Notes: generated by a model from the letters alone, not told the origin. A stretch of 64,000 nucleotides of DNA from Pyrus communis (GCF_963583255.1 NC_084803.1:19920428-19984427); one strand, 5' to 3'. Numbered from the stretch's first letter, positions 33,376 to 46,765 are shown. Numbers and translations: made by a program.

Positions 33376-36080
33376 AGTTTTTATTAGTAAAAGACACAAG
33401 ACATGAAAAATATCAATCACATAATTCCTCGAGCCCATTTTTTCTCTCTTCTCTCTGCCTATTTTCCACTCGTCTCTATCTAGATTTATGTCACAACTGA
33501 CTTTACATTGTGCATGTTGGACATTGACATTTTGGACTCGAGTGTACGTATAAGTGAATGACTTTTCAAGGTGATTGTCACACTGCGTGCTTAATTCAAA
33601 TAATATTTGTACATTTATTGGTGTATTTGTTCAGATTGCACGTTTCAAAATACTATTGGTTTGGATTATACAATCAAGATAATTCTCTTTATTTTAACTT
33701 TAATCTATACTATTATTAAGAGAACCCTCTTTGTCAACTTTTTGCCCCGTTTTTTTCCTATTTTGCCCTCACTTTTAATACACAATATTCACATGAGGAG
33801 GGCAAAATAGTAATTTTGTATCTTTTGAGAAAATGACAATCATATCCCTATTTTTCCTATTTTACCCTCACTTTTAATACACAATATTTACATAAGGAGC
33901 ACAAAACAGTAATTATGTAATATTAAGATAAAATATGCACTTACTATTTTTCCTTTTTTACCCTCACTTTTGATACACAATATTCACATAAGGAGGACAA
34001 AACAGTAATTATGTAATATTAAGATAAAATATGCACTTATTAAGAAATTGTTCCACCATCATTATTTCATACTCTTTTTAAAATTTTAAAAACTAATCAC
34101 ACTCCTTAATAAAAAAAACAAAAAATAAAATAAAATTGTTCACACACACAGAATGTGTGATCATCTAATAGTTTTTATTAGTAAAAGACACAAAACATGA
34201 AAAATATAAATCACATAATTCCTTGAGCCCATTTTTTCTCTCTTCTCTGCCTATTTTCCACTCGTCTCTATCTAGATTTATGTCACAACTGACTTTACAT
34301 TGTGCATGTTGGACATTGACATTTTGGACTCAAGTGTACGTATAAGTGAATGACTTTTCAAGGTGATTGTCACACTGCGTGCTTAATTCAAATAATATTT
34401 GTACATTTATTGGTGTATTTGTTCAGATTGCACATTTCAAAATACTATTGGTTTGGATTATACAATCAAGATAATTCTCTTTATTTTAACTTTAATCTAT
34501 ACTATTATTAAGAGAACCCTCTTTGTCAACTTTTTGCCCCGTTTTTTTCCTATTTTGCCCTCACTTTTAATACACAATATTCACATGAGGAGGGCAAAAT
34601 AGTAATTTTGTATCTTTTGAGAAAATGAGAATCATATCCCTATTTTTCCTATTTTACCCTCACTTTTAATACACAATATTTACATAAGGAGCACAAAACA
34701 GTAATTATGTAATATTAAGATAAAATATGCACTTACTATTTTTCCTTTTTTACCCTCACTTTTGATACACAATATTCACATAAGGAGGACAAAACAGTAA
34801 TTATGTAATATTAAGATAAAATATGCACTTATTAAGAAATTGTTCCACCATCATTATTTCATACTCTTTTTAAAATTTTAAAAACTAATCACACTCCTTA
34901 ATAAAAAAAACAAAAAATAAAATAAAATTTTTCACACACACAGAATGTGTGCTCATCTAATAGTTTTTATTAGTAAAAGACACAAAACATGAAAAATATA
35001 AATCACATAATTCCTCGAGCCCATTTTTTCTCTCTTCTCTGCCTATTTTCCACTCGTCTCTATCTAGATTTATGTCACAACTGACTTTACATTGTGCATG
35101 TTGGACATTGACATTTTGGACTCGAGTGTACGTATAAGTGAATGACTTTTCAAGGTGATTGTCACACTGCGTGCTTAATTCAAATAATATTTGTACATTT
35201 ATTGGTGTATTTGTTCAGATTGCACGTTTCAAAATACTATTGGTTTGGATTATACAATCAAGATAATTCTCTTTATTTTAACTTTAATCTATACTATTAT
35301 TAAGAGAACCCTCTTTGTCAACTTTTTGCCCCGTTTTTTTTCCTATTTTGCCCTCACTTTTAATACACAATATTCACGTGAGGAGGGCAAAATAGTAATT
35401 TTGTATCTTTTGAGAAAATGACAATCATATCCCTATTTTTCCTATTTTACCCTCACTTTTAATACACAATATTTACATAAGGAGCACAAAACAGTAATTA
35501 TGTAATATTAAGATAAAATATGCACTTACTATTTTTCCTTTTTTACCCTCACTTTTGATACACAATATTCACATAAGGAGGACAAAACAGTAATTATGTA
35601 ATATTAAGATAAAATATGCACTTACTAAGAAATTGTTCCACCATCATTATTTCATACTCTTTTTAAAATTTTAAAAACTAATCACACTCCTTAATAAAAA
35701 AATAAAAAATAAAATAAAATTGTTCACACACACAGAATGTGTGCTCATCTAATAGTTTTTATTAGTAAAAGACACTAAACATGAAAAATATCAATCACAT
35801 AATTCCTCGAGCCCTTTTTCTCTCTCTCTTCTCTCTGCCTATTTTCCACTTATCTCTATCTAGATTTATGTCACAACTGACTTTACATTGTGTACGTTGA
35901 ACTTTGATATTTTGGACTTGAGTGTCCATGGTAAGTGAATGACTTTTCAAGGTGATTGTCACACTGCGAACTTAATTCAAATAACATTTGTTCATTTATT
36001 TGTGTATTTGTTCAGATTGCACATTTTTGGATTATACAATCAAGATAATTCTCTTTATTTTAACTTTAAATAGAAAGATG
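33376..36080. repeat. 792-bp tandem triplication
   Basis: Three consecutive units, about 33376-34167, 34168-34959 and 34960-35751, are almost identical, with the same small frame at 33607, 34399 and 35191, exactly 792 bp apart. A more diverged partial unit follows to about 36080. Each unit is a spacer of about 330 bp ('agtttttattagtaaaagacac...') plus a Helitron-like block of about 465 bp. The frames have low-complexity translations and are not genes. Confidence 0.92.
33705..34170 (+). mobile_element. Helitron-like block (first of three copies)
   Basis: Begins TCTATACTATTATTAAGAGAACCCTC and ends with a perfect 6-bp hairpin (cacaca gaa tgtgtg) a few bases before CTAATAG. A TC start with a short 3' hairpin near CTRR-type sequence is how non-autonomous Helitrons look, and no target duplication is seen. 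Two further copies follow in the tandem units at about 34497 and 35289. Confidence 0.5.
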
Positions 36081-37011
36081 AAAATTCAATGAGCAAGAGA
36101 ATGATATATCAATAATTAGTAAGTCTGAGGTCCTAAATTTGCCTCTCATATATGACAAATTTGATATCACTTCATGGCAAACTTATTGTTTGACTTAGCT
36201 CAATATTTTACTCTTTATTTAAAATTTTATTGTATAAAAAATAAAAATAAGGATATATGCATTCTTCGTTGCGTATGTTTGTGACTTGAGAGTCAGTCCG
36301 ACCAACCCCTTACACAAACAAGTTCGTGAACATATAATGTTTTAATCTAATAATACAATAATACGTTGAAATTACCCAAATTATTAGTTTATTAAAATAA
36401 AATGACACAATCGTTCCAAAAATTTCTCCCAATCCAAAATGTGGGTGTGTCGTGTATCGTCTTTCCCTTTCATCGTCGACTTGTAGCGGTGCATAGGTCA
36501 GTGAATGCGTAAGCGCACTATCCACATGCACTTATCCACATGCACTGGGTACAAATGGAACAAAAGCAAAGTAAGGCCCCACTCGCTCTACTTAAGGGAC
36601 AGAGGAACTTGCCAAAAACAAATTATATTCATCTTCAAACTAAAATAACCACAGTCGTCACTCAATACTATAATTTGGTAATATTTTTCTTCGTTTAGAA
36701 GTGAGAGGTCTTAGGTTCATATCTTGTGGATGATGAATTCAATACCAAATTATACTGTTCATTACGTAGCTTAACTGAACTCCCTCTTCTTCTAGTGTAA
36801 AACTAAAACAACCACAGGCAGACAGAAGATTCGAACTCGAAATCTCAAGTATAAAGCATATATGTATTTTTCATGTACCATACTCAGTACTATTTTTTCT
36901 AATTTAGTTACCAAAAAATATACATATATGTATTTTTCATGTATCATACTCGTACTATTTTTTTTTACCAAAAATATAGTACAAGTATTATTTTAATTTA
37001 GTTACCAAAAA

Positions 37012-37045
<34 letters not shown>

Positions 37046-37500
37046 TTCATGTACCATACTTGTTTTGTATTTTTCTAACTATGATCTATCCAATAAATAA
37101 TGGTTACCTGATGAGGTGATTTTTTCTTTTAAAAAGAGGACAACTGGTGGCAACCCACGGTTATCCATCTTTTTCGGGCCCTGAGAGGTTAGAAGGAATT
37201 TCACCATGTTAGTGGCTACAGTCAAACAGACTCACTATCTCAGAGCACCGAACCCGCAACCTCTCACAATTTTTTTCGTTTATAGCCGCAAACCGTTCCC
37301 ATATCATTGAGCCAATTTGTAGGATGGGCCACGAATCGAATCGAGATCAAGAGATTAGACCTGATTTAGGCTTTTCTGTTGGGCAGTCCAAGTCGGCCCA
37401 TTTATGAATGGCGAGGAATAGACTGGGCTCGAGGCCTATGAAGTGGTGCTTAAGTGGATCCAATAATCCAGGTCGTCAGACGCAAGAATGCGAGAATGTT
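36081..37500. other. AT-rich spacer, no gene
   Basis: Contains short 'gaggtc(t/c)taggttcatat' type motifs that may be tRNA-derived SINE traces, two copies of a 'tatacatatatgtatttttcatgtaccatact' block (36860-36960 and 37013-37060) and a (TA)n run at about 37018-37042. No coding frame was accepted. Confidence 0.4.
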
Positions 37501-37503
37501 TAA

Positions 37504-38473
37504 GGCCTTGTTTGGCAGCTCGGACTGTACTGACTATTTATGTCGGATAAGATAAATAGCCACCAGATAGTACTGACTAAATTAGTCGGGCGTTTGGTGT
37601 AGTATCGGACTAATAATTGTATTATTTATACTGTGTTTGATATTATACCGGATAGGAGGAATTCAAAATATTATTATTTTTAAGATAAAAATTGATGATT
37701 AATGGAAAAAAGCACTTTGCAGAAATATTTATGGAATTCAAAATAAAGCACTTTGATGATTAATGGAATTCAAAATATTTGTACTGTTGTTTCTTCACTT
37801 TGCACTGCAGAAAAAGAAGCAGTTTGCTTCTCCCATTCCCAAAGCAAAATGAAATGGAGACGGGCACTCTACAAAGACCATCAACGCCCTCAGATATAGA
37901 AGCAGACCCTAAAGCCCGTTCGTGTCCTCTCTCTCATCGCGTCCTACACCGAAGCCTCTCACATCTCCACCTCTCTGTCATTTGAAGCATCACCGCCGAT
38001 GTCAAACGGAAGCCAAAACGGGAATGCAGCAGCCATTGAAGTATTGGAACAACAACGTGCAGCAGCCGCGGCGAAGGGAAACGCAGAGAAGATAAAGATA
38101 ATCTCGGTCACTGCTGCCATTGCTGCAGGACGGCCACAACCATTGAGTTTCGTCAGTCCATCGCGACTCTCCTCTTTCCTCCGCTTACGCAGTTCGCGGT
38201 GATCAGAGAAGGAGGAGGATGAGAAGTTGCAGGAGAGCGGAACAGAGGAGGAGGAGGAGAAGTTGCAGGAGGGCGGAACAGAGAGAGGCGTGCTTCTACC
38301 CGACTAAATAATACCATGGTTTTGGGCAGTACAACTAAGCGGGTATCAGCCGGATAAAGGAAGTGGGGTCGGATTATTTAATCCGGTGGCTATTTAATCC
38401 AAACAGACACCAAACACGGTACTCCGTATTATTAGTACTATCCGATGTCTTATACGGTGTGCCAAACAGGGCC
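37504..38473. mobile_element. PIF/Harbinger-like non-autonomous element upstream of HOS15
   Basis: The termini GGCCTTGTTTGGCA and TGCCAAACAGGGCC are inverted repeats with one mismatch. Subterminal 'cggactaat', 'tagtactgact' and 'atttaatccggtggctattt' motifs repeat in opposite orientations near both ends. The flanking trinucleotides are TAA and TAG, so the target duplication is imperfect. The GC-richer middle (37850-38280) has short frames but no recognisable transposase. It ends 310 bp before the HOS15 start codon. Confidence 0.7.
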
Positions 38474-38782
38474 TAGGTTTTACGTTATCCAAAGCATTAA
38501 TAAAATACAATAAATAAATAAATACAAACGAACCAAGTGAAAATCTCACAACAAACGTAAAAAAAAAAAAGGAAAAATGGAAAATCGTTGCTCCCCTGCC
38601 CTTTCTTCTTCTTTCTGACTTGGGTTTCCAGAGCCCCTCCAAACTCTGCAAAACCGATAAATCCCTACCCGTTTGCCATTGCAATCTCTCCCTCTTTCTC
38701 TCTCTCTCTCCCCGATTGAAACTGGGCCGCACGATTTGCGGACCTCTCATCACAGCCATTGAAGCCGGCGACTTCTGCGACG
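38474..38782 (+). promoter_or_regulatory. HOS15 promoter and 5' UTR region
   Basis: The region between the transposon end and the ATG is only 309 bp. It holds a pyrimidine tract with a (TC)n stretch at about 38688-38711, common in plant 5' leaders. No convincing TATA box was placed, so the promoter may lie partly within the transposon. Confidence 0.45.
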
Positions 38783-41700
38783 ATGACCTCCATCACCTCC
38801 GTCGAGTTGAATTTCCTAGTCTTTCGTTACCTTCAGGAATCAGGTATGCTTCACTTTGCAAACCCTCAATCGACTTTTCGAATTTATTTCCCTAATTTTC
38901 TGTTCCCGTTTTTAATTGTATTGTCATTCTAGGGTTTCTGGGAATTTTGGGTGTGCTGTACAGATTATAAGGGTGTATTTATCAATTGCTGTTACATGTT
39001 TGCTATTATAACTTAATTAGGGTTGAGAACTGTAATTTTGGGAATAAGTTTGCTAATTGGCTTCCTGTTTTCCGGCGTCGAGAGGGCATGAGATTATGGA
39101 TCAAAAAACAGTAGTCGGTATAATTTTATTTTGTAAATCTCCTTTTGAATGCTCGAGTTTCAGTATTTTTTTTTTCTTATAATCAAATTATTTTAGTTTG
39201 GTTAGCCGTAATTTAATTAAATTTTTATGTTTAACTGAATGTGATTTGTACCTGCATGATATGGTGATATGAGATTTTATATTGATTTGGATTTGATGCA
39301 CAATCAATACACAAAGCGATTAGGGGTTTTGTATACGTAGTAGATTATTTAGCATCATATAAAAGCAGTCGAATCGAAGTTGTGGAGTGATCTTATGGGG
39401 TTCTATACACAAACCAGTTGCATGCATACACACTCTACAGTTATCAAAGTGAAAAACGTGAAGGAGCTTCCAACTCAATCGAAGATTGAATTGGAAAACC
39501 CATTTCATTTTCTCTAAGTTTTTTGTTGTATTACTTCTGCAGGCTTCACACACTCAGCTTTTGCTTTAGGATATGAGGCCGGTATCAACAAATGCACTAT
39601 AGATGGAAATTTGGTTCCACCTGGTGCCCTCATTACATTTATACAAAAAGGACTTCAGTACTTGGAGATGGAAGCTAACTTGAGTAATGTTAGTATTCTT
39701 GTTCTTGTTTTTTGGATTATCGAATAACTGGTAATTTTTGTTTTGGAACTTGCACAGGATTGCACATCTTAGAATATATGTTAACCAGCTTTTGTTTTAA
39801 GCTTGCCAGAGTGATGCAGATTTGGATGAAGATTTCTCATTTTTACAACCTTTAGATCTTATCACGAAGGATGTAAATCAACTAAGGCAAATGATTACAG
39901 AGAAAAGGAAGAATTCACAGATGGACAAAGACAAAGATAAAAAGCACGAGTCTTATCAAAAGAAAGATAAAGATAAGGAGCTTGAAAAAGAACATGACGG
40001 AGAACGTGCACGAGTAAGAGAGAAAGAAAGAAAAGAAAGGGAGAAGGATTTCGAAAAGGATAGAGAGAGGATAGAAAAGAATAAGGAGCGAGAAAAGCAG
40101 TGTGAGGACCGCAATGACAGAGATGTAGTTAGAGATCAAGAAGATGAAGTTAGTATCAGACATGAAGAAAATGGAGCTTCTGGAGGTAGATTTAATTTTT
40201 ACTGCAAATGATTTTCTCTTTTGTGGTTTTTTTTTTTCTTTTATTAGCCTGAATAAAGTTACCAAGGCCACAAAATGGCCACAATTTTTAAGCAGCCACA
40301 AATCCATTCAATGATTATGTTCTTTTATTTTGTGATTGGTAAGAAATAAAAAGATATAGACACTTGTTTCTGGAGCCTACTAGGATGCAGGAAAAGTTTA
40401 TCCGTTCGAACATATGCTTTAGCTGGTGAACTACTCTTTTAGCCTTATTTTTTATGTTTAATGAACAGAAAATAATTAAGGAACAATGCTTTACATTAAC
40501 TTCTTGTTTGCCCTTGTAATATATCATGATCTGCCAAGGAGAGAATGTAAGATTTTCGATTCCCTTGGAACTTGTTCTTTGATGTATCCGACAATAGACT
40601 AAACTTAGCAAATAGAGAATAACTAGAAACACACGATACATACTGGTTTGGCAGATCTTTTGGCTACATACTGTTGTAGATAAATCACGGCTTATTTGAA
40701 TTAATAATAGAGTGTACGGTGCTTTTGTAAACCCTAGAACTAATCCTTCTGACCTTTTTCTGCTGTCTCTGTTTTCTTCTCTCTTCTTTTCTGCCCCTTG
40801 CCACACCATATTCATAGTGGCACCTGCCTAGCCTGTCCAGACCCACCTAGGCACCCGCCTAAGTTGTGACTCACTTAAACAAAAAACAGATAACTTTCAT
40901 TTTGCATTTTATTTTTTTCAATAAATTGTAAGAGACTTGTTGAATACTTAAATGAACACACATTATATGCTTGTTCCCCATGTTTTCATTATGTTCCAAT
41001 ACTTCATAATATATATGCCATTCTATATTGTAGTTTATGATGAAATTATATATATTTTAAGTATAAACACACACTTATTTACACGAAATATAATAGATTT
41101 ACTTAAATCAGCCTAGTCCGCCTACGCGCTAGGCCCTAGCCCGCCGACCGACTAGTGCCTAGCATCTTTTAGAACCTTGGGTTTACATGCCTATTTTCTG
41201 ATTAAGTTTCCTATTCTATTTGGAATAGGAAGTACACTTTCATTCCTATTCCATTTCTGCTTATAGGATTCCTAATCTAATTGTACATGAAAACTTAATT
41301 CTTTCATAATCCTTATAGGACAAGAATATGCGCACCTTGAGCTTTCCTAATACAATCGGAAACAAAATAGGACACTAACATTTACGAGCCAATTCCTAAC
41401 AACCTCTACCTTGGTGAATCAAACCAAGTCTTGACTGTTGCACCCTAGAGTATCTTAAGGAAATCTTCAAGAACCTTCACCATGGAAAACTTCTTCTTGC
41501 TTCATTGCATCTCAAGTGAGGAGGTACACAATCAACTAGATTGATCAAGTTCAAGCATTGCTTGAATTTCTTGGCCGGCACTATCTTGGTAAGGAAATCT
41601 GCGGCATTGTCACCCGTGTGAAACTTTTTGGCCCAAATCTCCTTGGACTCCACCCAAACCTGGGTTCTGTGATACCTCACTTCAATGTGCTTTAATCTTT

Positions 41701-44700
41701 CCATGAAAACCTGATTATTTGCCAAGTGAATGGCACTGTGACAGTCACATTTCAGCTTCTTGAAATCCTGAGTGATTCCTATTTGGCTTACCAAGCCACT
41801 AAGCCAGCTTACCTCCTTTCCAACTTTGGCCAGAGCAATATACTCTGCTTCTGTGGTCAACAAAGCTGAAATTGGTTGCAGTAGTGCCCTCCAATTGATT
41901 GGTCTACCTGCGCATGTAAAAACATAATCTGGGGTAGACCTTCTCTTGTCCAAATGCCCTGCATAGTCGGCATCAATGTACCCCAACACCCTTGCGTTTT
42001 TTATTTTTTGTTTTTTTTTTTTGCTTTTCAAACAAGATCCCTTGTCGCCAAGAACCTTTCAAGTAACACAAAATCCACTTGATTGCATCCCAATGTTGGC
42101 TTCCTATATTTCCATGTACTTGGAAACGACACGAATTGCTTGAGCTAGGTCGGGCTTGCACACCATTGCATACATTAGGCAGCCCACGATTTTACCATAG
42201 GGAACCTTCTTCATTGTTTGTTTCTCTTTCTCGGACTTACGACGCTATTGCCCACTTAATTGAAGTGAGCTGCCAAAGGAGTTGAAACTGCCTTTGCTTC
42301 TAGCATGTTGAACTTCTTAAGAACCTTCTGAATATACAGTGTTTTTGTTAACCCTCCTCTGACTTCTCAGCTGTCTCTGTTTTCTTCTCTCTTTTTTTCT
42401 GCCCCTTGCCGCACCCGATTTATAAGTACAGGGTGTGATTTACATGCCTATTTTCTGATCAAGTTTCCTATTCTATTTGGAATAGGAAAGTACACTTACA
42501 TTCCTATTCCGTTTATGGTTTGAGGATTCCTAGTCTAATTGTACAAGAAAACTTAATTCTTTTCTAATCCTTGTAGGACAAGAATATGTGCACATTTAGC
42601 TTTCCTAATACAATCCAAAACAAAATACGGCGCTAACATTGTTGAGCCAATTCCTAACAGAGAATTGGTTATGGAATTTGGTGCTTGCGCAGTTCTTGGC
42701 ATTTGAGAATATGTGCAAGGAATTTTAACTAGCTTCATTCCATAATCATTTAGGTACGAGGAGTTAGACTTCTTAGCATTAGTGTAAAAAGACAGAGCAT
42801 GTTATGTTAAATTCCCACTTAATGAAGTTGAGCAACTTTTGTTCTGTCTCTTATTCCTTTCAATTCCCTAAATGTACATTATGATAATCGTCATGTTTTT
42901 TTTTTGAGGAGCAGAGCCAATGGATATTCCTCTTACAGATGTTCAAATCCCTAGTTCTGATGTGACAATTTTGGAGGGGCATACTAATGAGGTTTGTGCA
43001 TGCTCCTATTTTCTTGCATTACCCACCTTATCTGGCTTTTACCCCCGTTCTTTGCCATATAGTTCCTCATACATGTTTCTCTGTGTGACATTGGATCTCC
43101 TTTCCATTTTTGCATTAGGTATGTGCTTGTGCATGGAGTCCAGCAGGTTCTCTTCTTGCATCGGGGTATGTATATGTTAAATTGTTCATATTTAGTGGAT
43201 GTTTCTGTAATCTTTTTTTTTTTATTTTGTTTATTTTTTATTTTTAGAGAAAAGACATAATGATCCATTGAAATTTTTTTGTTAATTTATTTAATATCTC
43301 TTTACTAATTCTTTCACATGTTTTGCTGGTTATTGAATACTAACGTTGGATGAGACATGTTTTTGCCTTTATCTGCTCGTGTTTCCTTTACTGATTATCT
43401 AGAGTCTGCAACATTTGATTTTATACTATCTTTTGTTGTTATTTAAGCCTCTCTCTAGTATTAAATTTCAGTAAAATCAACATCCCTTAGGACTAGCTGG
43501 AATGGTGATAGTAATTTAACATATATCATGTTAATCGTGGGCCTGTAATGTTGACCAGAATATGGGCTGTTTCTGAGTCCATGGCGTTACCATACCGTGT
43601 TAGGATTACCATACCTTTTGTTTCAATCCCTTACTCTTGCCACTTTTAATTAATCACTTTCCAGGTCTGGAGATTCGACAGCTCGAATCTGGACCATTGC
43701 TGATGGAAGCTCCAGATTTAGTTCACAAAATGGTTCCTCAAATGTGTTGGTGCTGAAGCATGTTAAGGGTAGAACGAATGAAAAGAGTAAAGATGTGACG
43801 ACACTTGACTGGAATGTGAGCTCTATTGTTATGGATATATTTTGTGATAATTGACCTATCAAGTTTGATATAATAGATTACATGCCATGCGGATGCTCTT
43901 TGTTATGGGCTCTTGAGACTCATCAAGAAAAAAAAAAAAAAAAAAAAAAAAACTTGTTTTCTTTATTCCAAAACCACCTAAAACTGCAGGAGCTTCTTTA
44001 TTTGTATTTTTTTATTCTTCCAGAATTTTTTTTGTTTGTGTATATGCAAATAAACCTTTCACTAATTCAGGGAGAGGGAACAATGCTTGCAACCGGTTCA
44101 TATGATGGGCAAGCAAGAATTTGGAGTACAAAGGGTAAGCAGATGATTGTTTTTCTGGTTTTCTGTTTTATCTGATTTATGATTCTTGTTTACTTTTCAG
44201 CATCATTTTGGAAGTTTTTAGAACATATATTGTGTGGTATCTTTGCCCAGGTGAATTAATTAGTACTTTGAGCAAACATAAAGGGCCTATATTCTCTCTA
44301 AAGTGGAACAAAAAGGGAGATTACCTTCTTACAGGAAGCTGCGATAAAACTGCAATTGTGTGGGATGTAAAGGCAGAGGAACCGAAACAACAATTTGAAT
44401 TTCATTCAGGTGTGTATTATTTTCATGGAACAGACAGTGTAATAGTGGCTGTGTTGGGATTTTGATGACTATTTTTCTGTCATTTAGGTCCAACACTTGA
44501 TGTTGACTGGCGCAACAATGTCTCCTTTGCAATGAGCTCAACAGACAATATGATATATGTCTGCAAGATTGGGGAAAACCACCCTGTTAAAACTTTTGCG
44601 GGACATCAGGTATTTTCAAGCATTTAGTTGCTCTAGATTAGACCTGAGGTTAATTATCTTTTTAAGCATTTTGTTCTTATTATTCATTTGTGTATACTAT

Positions 44701-46765
44701 GCTCTTTTTCTAAAGAGGCTGCAGATAGTTTTGTGTTGTTTAGATTGTTGAAGATATAGGGACGCCCAATTCTAGGCTGAGATATATTCTCTTGATGCTA
44801 TCATGTTAATGTTCAATTTCATTTAAGTAATTAACTGTTAACTGGTCCTTGTCTGGTTGAAAATGGATTTGAGAGGGTCTTGGTATTGCCAGCCCTCCAT
44901 TCTAGAATGTTGCTGTTTTATTTCCATTATTCACCTGCCTTTGATTTGGTCAACTGGAAAACCTTGAGCTGACCAGTTTTTTTAACATGCCTGGTTGTAG
45001 TTACTGGAATTCGCTCAGATAGCAAAAATGGTTTCACTTGTTTTTGAACTTCTGCTAAAACTTACGTGTTATTTGCAAACAGTAAACTTTATAATTTTCA
45101 AATTTTGTGGCTGATCAATGGGTTTTCACTGTTTCAGGGAGAAGTTAATTGTGTTAAATGGGATCCAACTGGTTCATTGTTGGCTTCATGTTCTGATGAT
45201 AGCACTGCAAAGGTTATCTGTGCTTCCTGCTCAATTTGTAGTAAAGTAGTTCCATTTTATGTTCGATAAGAGAGTTGTTTGCATATAATATTTTTAATCT
45301 ATACTTATATATATAATTAAAGATAGGTACTGAAGTTGAACACAGACCTGGTATGGGGTTAATGTCATATGTTTTGTTTACTCCGGAACATGGGAAGGAT
45401 AGGATTGATTAAACCAATCTTGTTTGCTGCTTGATTAAAAGTTTTGAATCAGATAATTCATATATAATATATAATTCTAACTTTCTTCATCTTGCCTCTA
45501 TTCAATGGAATATAGCCATTTTCAATTAAATGGATCAGTTTCAGTTGGTTCATTAATTTCCATTGAGAAGACTATTGAATTTGCAACTCATGTAAAATTA
45601 TTGTGTAGATATGGAGCATGAAGCAGGAAAAATATGTTCATGATTTAAGAGAGCATTCTAAGGTACTCCTCAGATTGTCATTCAAGTTTAATTTGCCTAT
45701 CATGGCCGTTTGAATTTACTTTTCTGGAATCTTAGAAGCGTTGGAAATTTGTATTGCAGGAGATATACACTATCAGATGGAGTCCCACTGGACCAGGAAC
45801 AAACAACCCTAACCAACAGTTGGTCCTAGCTAGGTAAATATGGTGCTTCTCAGATGAAGTGAGATACCATTGGCTTCTCTGTATTGTTTGCATTGTGTTT
45901 GCCATGTGTTCCTTTATTATTTCAGTTAGAAGTTGCAAATTGTTTCAATAAGTAGCTTTTGCATGGTTTTCATATTTTTTGAGAAAAGCTTAATGCTGTC
46001 AATTGAAATTTTATATAAAGACAGCAAATGGTTTATTACCTGTGTAAAACCTGGTTGGGTGGTAATTCTCCTAATTCATTCTGTGCCATGAAAGAAGTTC
46101 TTGTCTAACTTCTTATTGCCATTAACCCTATGGTGCTGTGAGAACTGTATGTTAAGCCACTGCTCTTTTGTATTCATGTTCTTGCATTTGCGGGTTTTTG
46201 TTTTTTCGCTCCCAAGCGTAATTGTCTTTATGTAGAAATATTATTTCTTGATAGTATTCAAACTTGCACTTTCGTTCTGCATGTATACTCTGTGGAGAAA
46301 TTACACCGAGTACTTTCTGCGGAGAAAATACACTGAATGTTTGTGTCATGGTTCTAAGTTTTGTGATTGTGCTTCTTGACAGTGCATCATTTGACTCCTT
46401 TGTGAAGCTATGGGATGTGGAACAAGGAAAGCTTCTCTGCAGCTTGGATGGACACAGGTACTGGACAAAACAAACGTATGGTGTTTGAAGCTTGATAAAA
46501 TTTCTTTACTTCGTTGTGTATTGATACTTCAATTTGAATCAACAGGGAACCTGTTTATTCTGTTGCTTTTAGCCCAAATGGTGAGTATTTGGCCAGTGGA
46601 TCTCTTGATAAATCCATGCATATCTGGTCACTGAAGGAACGCAAGATTGTGAAAACGTACACTGGAAGTGGCGGTATATTTGAAGTCTGCTGGAACAAGG
46701 AAGGCGACAAACTTGCTGCGTGTTTTGCCAACAACACAGTGTGCGTCTTAGATTTTAGAATGTAG
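38783..46765 (+). CDS. HOS15: LisH/WD40 corepressor protein HOS15 (TBL1-like)
   Basis: Fourteen coding exons, all with GT-AG borders: 38783-38843, 39543-39688, 39810-40185, 42915-42991, 43119-43165, 43665-43815, 44071-44134, 44251-44409, 44488-44609, 45138-45212, 45609-45662, 45760-45833, 46383-46457, 46546-46765. The exons sum to 1701 nt (566 aa), in frame throughout. The N-terminal LisH domain (about 3-36, [16 protein letters not shown]) mediates dimerisation. Residues about 90-185 are a Lys/Glu/Arg-rich coiled linker, shorter than in Arabidopsis HOS15 (613 aa as I recall). The rest forms a WD40 propeller ([49 protein letters not shown]) ending in [11 protein letters not shown]15 acts in the nucleus with histone deacetylases and as a CUL4 substrate receptor in cold, ABA and immune responses. 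No damage seen. Confidence 0.95.
40806..41175. mobile_element. insert within the copia left LTR
   Basis: This stretch is absent from the partner LTR. Its ends contain GC-rich 'ctgcctagcc' and 'ctagtgcctagcatctttta' motifs of partly inverted character, suggesting a small DNA transposon. Boundaries are approximate. Confidence 0.45.
41477..42220 (-). pseudogene. copia RT C-terminus and RNase H remnant
   Basis: The minus-strand frames show [14 protein letters not shown] (end of RT), then [19 protein letters not shown] and [19 protein letters not shown] (RNase H), and [12 protein letters not shown] (copia pol C-terminus). A frame change and an A-rich expansion (AAAAAG run at about 42000-42030) separate the two parts. 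Gag, protease and integrase are gone. Confidence 0.85.

Larger units (their letters stand above)
40620..42659 (-). mobile_element. decayed copia element in HOS15 intron 3
   Basis: Two direct repeats, about 40700-41403 and about 42330-42659, share 'ctgtctctgttttcttctct', 'cctattctatttggaatagg' and the end 'gagccaattcctaaca'. They are read as LTRs. The right LTR is truncated on its inner side; the left one has an extra insert. GAGAA lies on both sides (40615-40619, 42660-42664), fitting a target duplication if the left TG has mutated to TA. It lies antisense to HOS15 within the 2.7-kb third intron. Confidence 0.75.

Noticed and set aside
33607..35421. Three identical small frames (67-76 aa) at 792-bp spacing, suggesting a small gene family
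   Set aside because: They lie in Helitron-like and AT-rich repeat DNA. The translations are low complexity, and the identity comes from the tandem repeat, not from coding constraint.
37779..38202. Ala-rich frame inside the Harbinger-like element as a captured gene
   Set aside because: Short, no recognisable domain, and no intron or exon borders. Kept only as transposon interior.
42984..43268. Minus-strand frame within HOS15 introns and exons
   Set aside because: Runs across a splice-supported sense exon and intron. No domain.
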